Source: Bacillota bacterium
Lineage (GTDB): Bacteria; Bacillota; Clostridia; Clostridiales; Caloramatoraceae
Assembly (NCBI GenBank): GCA_023415335.1
Contig: JAEZLD010000150.1
Location: 1-7,525, forward strand
DNA: 7,525 bases
Reading direction: 5' to 3'
Positions within the stretch are counted from its first letter, which is position 1. The number at the start of each line of letters is the position of its first letter. Positions 1-5,023 of this stretch are shown piece by piece. The translations under genes were made by a program, and so were the position numbers. The notes under the pieces are model-generated. The model ran no database searches, was not told the origin of the DNA, and saw only the letters and a program-made list of their open reading frames with translations.

Positions 1-804
1 CGGGCTAAAGTGTTGAAATATGATTGAATCAAAATTATTTAATGCCTTGTCCATATCGTGCTGGCTTTCAATAGTCCATGCCACCGTTACCACGCCTAAA
101 CGATGATTAATTTTAAAGCTAAGCTTATTACAATCCGTATGCTTATATGCAATAAAGTTAGGCCTTCCTAAAAAGTTCAGCATCAAATTTTCCAGTGCAA
201 AGCGCACAATACCGGTAAGTGTTTTCTCTGCCTTGTATTTCATAGAAAGCTGTCCCCTAACTATCTCAGGTGCATTTTTCTTAAACCATCTTACTATAAA
301 TGGATTGAATGATTCAATACAATATTCTCCTTTATAATCCTTAAGCATTTCTAAGGCTCTACTGCACAACAGTCCATTCTTTTTGCCACTTTTTAGCTCC
401 ACTATTAAAGGCACTCTGCCATCTATAGTATTAAGCACCTCCTCAAACAAAGGAGCACTATACTCTGTTCCTGCAAGCCTAAGGGCTTTTAGCTCCTGAT
501 AAGTAACCTGGTTTATGTTTTTGTCCAGCTTAGTCATTCTATTAAGGTTGTCATCATGGAATACCGCCAGCGCATCATCCTTTGTCAGTGCTATGTCCAG
601 TTCTATTCCATACCCGGCTTCAACAGCCCTTTGGAATGCTGGCAGGGAATTCTCAGGTATGCTCTGGTCTTTTTCAAACAAGCCTCTGTGAGCAAAGCTT
701 CTCCTCACCAGCCACGCAGCCTTTTCATGCTCTAGCTTGTTCCCTAGAATAAGAAAAATATATATACACCCTATCAGCACTACGATACCAATGAATAAAT
801 ACAT
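1..804 (-). CDS. Membrane-anchored glycerophosphodiester phosphodiesterase (GDPD), 3' end cut by window edge
   Basis: An open frame of 268 codons runs from the ATG at 804 to the left edge with no stop. The family hydrolyses glycerophosphodiesters (from phospholipid or teichoic acid turnover) to sn-glycerol 3-phosphate and an alcohol. Residues 2-20 form one hydrophobic N-terminal segment, so the catalytic domain is probably membrane-tethered. The GDPD signature is complete: His39-Arg40-Gly41, Pro50-Glu51-Asn52, the metal-binding Glu68-x-Asp70, catalytic His83 in VFHDD, and Glu136-Leu-Lys138. The last visible residues (SIIFQHFSP) resemble the usual C-terminus, so only a few residues are probably missing. 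The start is fixed by AAAGGAAG about 11 nt upstream. The gene begins 25 nt after the DUF523 stop, suggesting co-transcription. The family call is firm; the substrate is not known. Confidence 0.93.
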   Translation of the reverse strand, partial: MYLFIGIVVLIGCIYIFLILGNKLEHEKAAWLVRRSFAHRGLFEKDQSIPENSLPAFQRAVEAGYGIELDIALTKDDALAVFHDDNLNRMTKLDKNINQVTYQELKALRLAGTEYSAPLFEEVLNTIDGRVPLIVELKSGKKNGLLCSRALEMLKDYKGEYCIESFNPFIVRWFKKNAPEIVRGQLSMKYKAEKTLTGIVRFALENLMLNFLGRPNFIAYKHTDCNKLSFKINHRLGVVTVAWTIESQHDMDKALNNFDSIIFQHFSP

Positions 805-829
805 TTAAATGCCACTTCCTTTCAGCTGC

Positions 830-1291
830 TTAAATATCTATATCATCCATGTCTTCCTCAGTAATTACCCTGATTCCATTTCTCTCCAATAGTTCAGCTG
901 CAACGCCGTTTCCTATAATTCTTGTTCCGGTAAAGCTTCCATCGTAAATAGTCCCATGTCCGCAGGAAGGACTCCTTGACTTTAGTATTGCCAGCTCTGC
1001 TCCACATTCCTTCGCAATCCTCAGCGTCTCTTCTGCTCCCTTAATAAATTCATCTGTAACATCATCTTTTCCATCATTCCCAACCACCCTGCATCTTCCA
1101 TCAAGCACTTCCGCACCTGTTCCACCTAAAATCTCACAGGGCGGTCTGGGAGTACAAAGTCCACCCATCTGCTCCGGGCATACCAGTACAGCCTTCCCCT
1201 GCTGAAAAAGGCTCATAACCTTTTCATTTAGACTATTCCCACCACTATATTTACAATTTACACCGCATAGGCAGGCGCTAACAATTATCAT
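830..1291 (-). CDS. DUF523 / TudS-like Fe-S protein (putative thiouracil desulfurase family)
   Basis: This 153-residue protein has the full usual length of the DUF523 (YbbK) family. Conserved family motifs are visible: an N-terminal SACLCG-x-NCKYSGG segment (Cys7, Cys9, Cys13), VCPEQMGGL-x-TPRPPCE (Cys38, Pro48-Arg49) and a SRSPSCGHG segment (Cys110). Characterised family members (TudS) carry a [4Fe-4S] cluster held by three cysteines and remove sulfur from 2-thiouracil. One of Cys7/Cys9, plus Cys38 and Cys110, are the likely ligands here by motif position (inference). It is a soluble cytoplasmic protein with no signal peptide. The start is well supported by AAGGAGG just upstream. The GDPD gene follows after 25 nt, but no functional link between the two is obvious. 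Whether this member acts on thiouracil is unknown. Confidence 0.9.
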   Translation of the reverse strand: MIIVSACLCGVNCKYSGGNSLNEKVMSLFQQGKAVLVCPEQMGGLCTPRPPCEILGGTGAEVLDGRCRVVGNDGKDDVTDEFIKGAEETLRIAKECGAELAILKSRSPSCGHGTIYDGSFTGTRIIGNGVAAELLERNGIRVITEEDMDDIDI

Positions 1292-1361
1292 TAAACCCCC
1301 TCCTTAAATCTATAAATATACAATGATGCTTACTCTGTTACTGTGCCACTATTCATAAATC

Positions 1362-1391
1362 GGCTTAACCGTCCCTGAACTACCTGAACTA
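1362..1391 (-). repeat. Dispersed repeat copy 1, core TTAACCGTCCCTG, with a 9-bp tandem duplication
   Basis: The plus strand reads GGCTTAACCGTCCCTG at 1362-1377. Next comes CCTGAACTA twice in tandem (1374-1382 and 1383-1391). The duplication ends in the TAG stop (1391-1389) of the broken minus-strand regulator. The core recurs at 2890 and 2928. The flank TTCATAAATC before this copy resembles TTCAAACAAAT before the copy at 2890, so the repeated unit is longer than the core. Confidence 0.7.
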
Positions 1392-1841
1392 CTGTTCCAA
1401 AGGAATCAAACCATTCTCCTCAAGATAATCATTTGCCTCCTCCAGCGTGTAGCCTCTCTCCAAAGAAACCATTATTGCAACATCCCTTGGATTCCTAAGG
1501 TAAAGCTCCTTGTAGCTTGCAGCCTTCAGGAGCATGTCTATTTCCTCCTTAGATATCCTCATGGCAAAGCCTATTCTACACAACACATCTCTTGATGGTT
1601 TTTTCTTCTTTTCCAGGTTTAAAGAAAACAGCTCGTTTACATAGGTCTTAGAAATGCCTGAACGCCTGCTGACCTCAGACTAGTTTAGCTTTTTATCCGT
1701 AGCGTTCTTTTGTTCTAACAGTTTATTTAGTATTATTGGTACCTCATAATACTAAAAAATATCCCCATGGGTTTTTAGATATTTTTGAAATTCTTCCAAA
1801 CCATATTTTTCAATATACTTAGCCATATCATAGGTATTCAT
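1389..1841 (-). pseudogene. Small XRE/HTH-type regulator interrupted by two in-frame TAG codons
   Basis: Read from the ATG at 1841, one frame runs 150 codons to a TAG at 1391-1389. It is broken by TAG at codon 30 (1754-1752) and codon 54 (1682-1680), with no frameshift. The rest is coherent: residues 53-74 (N-stop-SEVSRRSGISKTYVNELFS) look like an XRE helix-turn-helix. The tail (PSRDVLCRIGFAMRISKEE, then SYKELYLRNPRDVAIMVSLERGYTLEEANDYLEENGLIPLE) matches, from memory, a small regulator family common in clostridia. GGAGGAG sits 8 nt before the ATG, and a TATAAT promoter element lies upstream. The 65-codon segment from 1586 would start at a GTG with no RBS, so it is not a gene of its own. Either a recent pseudogene or, less likely, amber readthrough. 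Confidence 0.72.
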
Positions 1842-1876
1842 GATAAAGCTCCTCCTACATGCGATTTCTAAATATA

Positions 1877-1882
1877 ATTATA
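1877..1882 (-). promoter_or_regulatory. -10 element for the broken HTH gene
   Basis: The minus strand reads TATAAT here, a perfect -10 hexamer, 36 nt before the ATG at 1841. The best -35 candidate is CGGACA, 15 nt upstream inside the 1901-1913 dyad, so the promoter is either weak or activator-dependent. Its overlap with the dyad suggests autoregulation (inference). Confidence 0.5.
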
Positions 1883-1900
1883 CCTCACATTTCAGAATGT

Positions 1901-1913
1901 CCGCTACTAGCGG
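1901..1913. promoter_or_regulatory. Dyad CCGCTA-c-TAGCGG in a divergent promoter region, probable operator
   Basis: This is a perfect 6-bp inverted repeat around a single C. A G-C pair at 1899/1915 could extend it, with a T/G mismatch between. It is GC-rich within AT-rich DNA and overlaps the likely -35 of the minus-strand HTH gene. It lies about 35 bp upstream of the plus-strand -10. Position and symmetry fit an operator for a dimeric HTH protein, possibly the neighbouring broken one. The binding protein is inferred, not shown. Confidence 0.5.
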
Positions 1914-1947
1914 GCGAAAACATGTGCTTATCTTTTTGTAATGAGAG

Positions 1948-1953
1948 TATAAA
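1948..1953 (+). promoter_or_regulatory. Probable -10 element for the unknown gene at 1979
   Basis: TATAAA lies 25 nt before the ATG at 1979, but no good -35 is present at 16-18 nt spacing. Dependence on a factor binding the upstream dyad is possible. The RBS AAAGGAG (1964-1970) is strong and sits 8 nt from the ATG, which fixes the start. Confidence 0.35.
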
Positions 1954-1978
1954 TTAATTATGAAAAGGAGATTGCATC

Positions 1979-2758
1979 ATGGATAAGAAAGAAGCTACAC
2001 TACAGGAAAAAGCCAAAACAATATCAGGCTATAAATATTTTGTTGAAATGAAAAAAGGACTTACAAGAAGCACCTATGACCATGTATTGAGTGATATTTA
2101 TCTACTGTCAATAATAGGTGAAAACAAAGACTGGAGCAACTTGTTCATACCTAAGGGGACACGCCTTATATGCAAAAAAATCCCTGATAGCTTTAAGCCT
2201 AACGGAATTATATATATAGACCCAGCCTCCTTTCTTGAGCTTGGAAAAACCTATACCATCGAGAAAAGCGTGGTAGGGACCTGGTTCTCTTGGTACGAAT
2301 TAAAGGGGCTCTCCTCCGAATGCAGGGTCCGCCTATCATGGTTTGAAATCGCCGCAGAGGACAGGCCTACTCCCCAGCAAGCACTGGAATTATATATTGG
2401 CAACATTGATGAGGAATACGAGCATGTCACAGAATATTTAGACTGGGAGGATAAAAGGCAAAGAGAAAAAGAGGCAAACGAGCCTGTAGAGATATTCATT
2501 TATAACGGATTAGGATTTGATTATTTCGAACTGGACAATTTTGATGAGGATTACAAGGGTGGGGATTATGCCCATATAGACCTTTGTGAAGAGTGCTCAA
2601 AAAAATACAATCTTCCAGAAAACTTAATTAGCAAGGAACCCTTTAATGGACTGCCCTATTCTATCGATTGCAGTGGAGAAAATTGCTACGAGAAGGCCGT
2701 ATATGGCTATGCAATACCCCTTAAGGATGGAGAAATCATTTTAGAAAAGAAGCGCTGA
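1979..2758 (+). CDS. Uncharacterised protein with a C-terminal four-cysteine (CxxC...CxxxxC) cluster
   Basis: I do not recognise this 259-residue protein. It has no signal peptide or membrane segment and is acidic in its second half. Residues 55-125 read as a beta-rich segment: FIPKGTRLICKKI, then LGKTYTIEKSVVGTWFSWYELKGL, then RLSWFEI. That pattern recalls small SH3-like barrels (weak inference). Residues 130-168 are charged and probably helical. The C-terminal part carries Cys203-x2-Cys206 and Cys231-x4-Cys236, a spacing compatible with a zinc-binding knuckle. Start and RBS (AAAGGAG) are clear, and a strong terminator follows, so it is a single-gene transcript. It diverges from a broken XRE-like regulator across a dyad-containing region, so that regulator may once have controlled it. 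Confidence 0.85.
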   Translation: MDKKEATLQEKAKTISGYKYFVEMKKGLTRSTYDHVLSDIYLLSIIGENKDWSNLFIPKGTRLICKKIPDSFKPNGIIYIDPASFLELGKTYTIEKSVVGTWFSWYELKGLSSECRVRLSWFEIAAEDRPTPQQALELYIGNIDEEYEHVTEYLDWEDKRQREKEANEPVEIFIYNGLGFDYFELDNFDEDYKGGDYAHIDLCEECSKKYNLPENLISKEPFNGLPYSIDCSGENCYEKAVYGYAIPLKDGEIILEKKR

Positions 2759-2807
2759 TTCTAAAATTTCTTTCATTATATTTCATAAAAGCATTTGTAT
2801 ATAGCAT

Positions 2808-2853
2808 CTGCCGGACATCCTTATGTTCTTAGCCAAGGATGTCTGGCAGTTTT
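2808..2853 (+). terminator. Rho-independent terminator after the unknown gene
   Basis: A 15-bp stem (2808-2822 with 2835-2849) contains one G-U wobble and closes a 12-nt loop. TTTT then TAATT follows directly. It lies 49 nt after the stop codon of the gene ending at 2758. The minus-strand reading lacks a U tract, so it serves the plus strand. Confidence 0.88.
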
Positions 2854-2889
2854 AATTAACCTATTGCTCCTCTATGATTTCAAACAAAT

Positions 2890-2943
2890 GGCTTAACCGT
2901 CCCTGGTCTCCTGGTCTCTGAACGGATAGCTTAACCGTCCCTG
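2890..2943 (-). repeat. Dispersed repeat copies 2 and 3, core TTAACCGTCCCTG
   Basis: Copy 2 is GGCTTAACCGTCCCTG at 2890-2905, identical over 16 bases to the copy at 1362. Copy 3 is AGCTTAACCGTCCCTG at 2928-2943. Between them CTGGTCTC occurs twice in tandem (2903-2910, 2911-2918), paralleling the CCTGAACTA duplication in copy 1. The pair lies directly beyond the TAG stop (2950-2948) of the minus-strand flavoprotein gene, the same placement as copy 1 after the HTH gene. No stable hairpin is evident. Confidence 0.72.
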
Positions 2944-2947
2944 ACCC

Positions 2948-3490
2948 CTAAATACACTTATAGAAATCGTACAGCTCTCTCTTCAGCGTATCATCCTTTG
3001 CTACTGTGTCTATGTCGCTGGTTGGCACAAACTTTACGTATTTTACTGTCCATCCAAGGTAATCACTAATACATTCTATCTGCTCTTTTATGAGTCTATA
3101 TTCTGGATCATCCAGCTCGGCTTCTCCATCCACAAAGAGGCCTATGGTTTTTTTCTGACCATGGAATTCCTTCCTGCTATAGAACCTGTCTATGAGGGCT
3201 TTCATCTGGGCGCTTATTCCCCAATAGTACACAGGAGTTGCAAACACCAGCACCTCTGCCCGGCTTATGGAGTCTAACACATGTGGCATGTCGTCTTTTT
3301 GTATGCATTCCCCCTCATTTTTTCTGCAGGCATTACACCCTCTGCATGGGTGTATATTCTTAACACTTGCATCTATAAGCTCTGTCTCTACACCCTGTAT
3401 ATTTTCCTTTATTCCTCTTTCTATCTCCAGAGCGGCTGTCCTTGTGTTTCCATTAAGCCTTGGGCTTCCGTTTAGTATAACTGCCTTCAT
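2948..3490 (-). CDS. NAD(P)H-dependent FMN reductase / iron-sulfur-flavoprotein-like protein
   Basis: This 180-residue protein has a flavodoxin-like fold of the NADPH-dependent FMN reductase family. The N-terminal beta strand and phosphate loop VILNGSPRLNGNT (residues 4-16) bind FMN phosphate. ATPVYYWGISAQMKALIDR is the typical second FMN-contacting segment. Between them lies Cys49-x2-Cys52-x2-Cys55-x6-Cys62 followed by KDDM. Archaeal iron-sulfur flavoproteins have a similar compact four-cysteine motif (Cx2Cx2Cx5C) that binds [4Fe-4S]. The spacing here is one residue longer, and many family members with such cysteines have no proven cluster. The start is fixed by GGAGG 7 nt upstream. It is transcribed alone, convergent with the unknown gene and divergent from argG. 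Physiological substrate unknown. Confidence 0.88.
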   Translation of the reverse strand: MKAVILNGSPRLNGNTRTAALEIERGIKENIQGVETELIDASVKNIHPCRGCNACRKNEGECIQKDDMPHVLDSISRAEVLVFATPVYYWGISAQMKALIDRFYSRKEFHGQKKTIGLFVDGEAELDDPEYRLIKEQIECISDYLGWTVKYVKFVPTSDIDTVAKDDTLKRELYDFYKCI

Positions 3491-3530
3491 ATAGATACCT
3501 CCATTTTAAATAATAAAAATTCCTATTTTT

Positions 3531-3559
3531 ATCATACATTTAATGGTTCCATAAGACAA
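3531..3559 (-). promoter_or_regulatory. Promoter of the flavoprotein gene
   Basis: On the minus strand TTGTCT (3559-3554) is followed after exactly 17 nt by TATGAT (3536-3531). This is a good vegetative sigma-factor arrangement about 40 nt upstream of the ATG at 3490. Confidence 0.6.
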
Positions 3560-3608
3560 GCCTTCACTTAACTTTATACCAATTGCTTGTGCCCTCAAGG
3601 TATGTAAA

Positions 3609-3622
3609 TGCATATTTATTCA
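3609..3622. promoter_or_regulatory. Upstream ARG-box-like site (putative ArgR/AhrC binding)
   Basis: TGCATATTTATTCA matches the TGAAT-(A/T)4-ATTCA arginine-repressor consensus at all but one of the ten arm positions. It lies about 108 bp before the argG -35. A second, looser match sits at 3651-3665. The site is inferred from the consensus and the adjacent arg operon. Confidence 0.5.
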
Positions 3623-3640
3623 TAATATTCAGAATATTAT
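3622..3640. repeat. 19-bp perfect palindrome upstream of argG
   Basis: ATAATATTC-A-GAATATTAT is perfectly symmetric around 3631 and abuts the upstream ARG-box-like site. In very AT-rich DNA it may be partly compositional, but nine exact pairs is long. It could be another operator half-site pair. Confidence 0.45.
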
Positions 3641-3723
3641 TATACAATTATGCATATATTATACATTACCATTTTTTATTATCGTGATATACCAAAGTTT
3701 TTCAATATCTTAATAAATATATA

Positions 3724-3752
3724 TTGCATAAGTATGCGTATTATAGTATATT
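3724..3752 (+). promoter_or_regulatory. argG: Promoter of the argGHCJ operon
   Basis: TTGCAT (3724-3729), then 17 nt, then TATATT (3747-3752). This predicts a transcription start near 3759-3760 and a leader of about 37 nt. The -35 lies inside the left ARG-box-like dyad and the start is followed by the right one, the expected geometry for repression by an arginine-responsive repressor. Confidence 0.65.
3725..3738. promoter_or_regulatory. ARG-box-like operator overlapping the argG -35
   Basis: TGCATAAGTATGCG contains the dyad GCATA-ag-TATGC and fits the TGAATAnnTATTCA pattern with three differences. It is the exact reverse complement of 3767-3780. ArgR/AhrC binding is inferred. Confidence 0.6.
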
Positions 3753-3766
3753 TATATACATAAATT

Positions 3767-3780
3767 CGCATACTTATGCA
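3767..3780. promoter_or_regulatory. ARG-box-like operator just after the argG transcription start
   Basis: CGCATACTTATGCA contains the dyad GCATA-ct-TATGC. Its centre is 42 bp from the centre of the site at 3725-3738, close to four helical turns, so both lie on the same DNA face. It ends four bases before the argG Shine-Dalgarno (GGAGG, 3784-3788). Confidence 0.6.
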
Positions 3781-3796
3781 CATGGAGGTAATATAA

Positions 3797-5011
3797 ATGG
3801 ATAAGAAGGATATTAAAAAGGTAGTGCTAGCATACTCAGGTGGTTTGGATACATCAATCATAATCCCCTGGCTCAAAGAAAATTACAACAACTGTGAAAT
3901 AATCGCTGTTGCTGGCAATGTAGGGCAGGCAGGAGAGCTTGAGGGCCTTGAAGAGAAGGCCATTAAGAGTGGAGCCTCAAAGCTTTATATAGCAGATCTG
4001 ACAGATGAGTTTGTAAACGACTACATAATACCTACTGTAAAGGCTGGCGCACTTTATGAGGGATATATGCTGGGCACCTCCTTTGCCCGTCCAATAATCG
4101 CAAAAAAGCTTGCAGAGATAGCCATAGCTGAAGGAGCAGATGCCATATGCCATGGCTGCACTGGAAAGGGTAACGATCAGGTTCGTTTTGAGCTTACCAT
4201 AAAGGCCTTAGCGCCTGACATGAAGATAATCGCACCCTGGAGGGAATGGAGCATAAAGTCCCGTGAAGAGGAAATATCCTATGCAGAAGCCCACAACATT
4301 CCGCTTAAGATAACCCGTGAAACCAATTACTCGAAGGACAAAAATCTGTGGCATCTCTCCCATGAAGGGCTTGACCTTGAGAACCCGGGCAATGAGCCTC
4401 AGTATGAAAAGAAGGGATTCCTTGAAATGGGAGTATCACCCATGGATGCCCCTGATAAGCCAACCTATATAACTCTTGATTTTGAAAAAGGAGCTCCCGT
4501 TGCCTTAAACGATGAGAAGCTTACCGCTAAGGAAATAATACTTAAGCTGAATGAGCTGGGCGGAACCAATGGCATAGGCCTTTTGGACCTTGTGGAAAAC
4601 CGTCTGGTAGGAATGAAAAGCCGTGGGGTTTATGAAACTCCAGGAGGAACAATACTCTACTTTGCCCATGAATACCTTGAAACAGTATGCCTAGACAAAC
4701 TAACCTCCCACAAGAAGCAGGAGCTTTCAATTACTTTTGCAGAGCTTGTATACAATGGCCAGTGGTACACCCCTCTCAGAGAGGCACTTTCAGCCTTTGT
4801 AGATAAAACTCAGGAAAATGTAACAGGCAAGGTTAAGCTTAAGCTTTATAAGGGCAACATCATCAAGGCCGGTGTATGGAGCGACTATTCCTTATACTCA
4901 GAGGAAATTGTCACCTTTAATGAGGATAACGTATACAACCAGGCTGATGCCACTGGCTTCATAAATCTGTACGGTCTTCCTATAAAGGTTCAGGCCAAGC
5001 TTTTAAAGTAA
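3797..5011 (+). CDS. argG: Argininosuccinate synthase
   Basis: ArgG (EC 6.3.4.5) joins citrulline and aspartate with ATP to form argininosuccinate, AMP and pyrophosphate in the cytoplasm, the penultimate step of arginine synthesis. At 404 residues it has the normal bacterial length. The N-type ATP pyrophosphatase loop AYSGGLDTS is at residues 12-20. HGCTGKGNDQVRFE at 119-132 is the second family signature, contacting nucleotide, citrulline and aspartate. APWREW and the later GGTILYFAHEYLE segments are also typical. No key residue appears missing. The ATG at 3797 has GGAGG 8 nt upstream and places the ATP loop where expected. It is the first gene of the arg operon, probably repressed by arginine through the dyads around its promoter. 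argH begins 12 nt after its stop. Confidence 0.98.
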   Translation: MDKKDIKKVVLAYSGGLDTSIIIPWLKENYNNCEIIAVAGNVGQAGELEGLEEKAIKSGASKLYIADLTDEFVNDYIIPTVKAGALYEGYMLGTSFARPIIAKKLAEIAIAEGADAICHGCTGKGNDQVRFELTIKALAPDMKIIAPWREWSIKSREEEISYAEAHNIPLKITRETNYSKDKNLWHLSHEGLDLENPGNEPQYEKKGFLEMGVSPMDAPDKPTYITLDFEKGAPVALNDEKLTAKEIILKLNELGGTNGIGLLDLVENRLVGMKSRGVYETPGGTILYFAHEYLETVCLDKLTSHKKQELSITFAELVYNGQWYTPLREALSAFVDKTQENVTGKVKLKLYKGNIIKAGVWSDYSLYSEEIVTFNEDNVYNQADATGFINLYGLPIKVQAKLLK

Positions 5012-5023
5012 AAGGAGAGCATT

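Noticed and set aside
1389..1586. A 65-codon minus-strand frame as an independent small gene
   Set aside because: It begins at a GTG with no ribosome binding site and is the in-frame tail of the longer interrupted HTH gene starting at 1841.
1389..1841. Pyrrolysine use or genome-wide TAG reassignment
   Set aside because: TAG ends argC immediately before argJ with its RBS overlapping the stop, and also ends the flavoprotein gene at a sensible length, so TAG acts as a normal stop here.
1362..2943. CRISPR array
   Set aside because: There are only three short cores with irregular spacing at two loci, and no regular spacer units or cas genes.
3267..3494. Plus-strand frames antisense to the flavoprotein gene
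   Set aside because: The opposite strand encodes a clear FMN-reductase family protein; these hydrophobic frames are shadows.
3725..3780. The 14-bp inverted repeat as a leader hairpin, attenuator or terminator
   Set aside because: The left arm overlaps the -35, so it is not in the predicted transcript, and no U tract follows the right arm.
3491..3796. T-box or arginine riboswitch upstream of argG
   Set aside because: No T-box consensus and no terminator/antiterminator pair are visible, and the predicted leader is only about 37 nt.
3679..3876. Minus-strand 65-codon frame across the argG promoter and argG start
   Set aside because: It has low-complexity AT-driven composition, overlaps the argG promoter and start, has no plausible RBS and resembles no protein.
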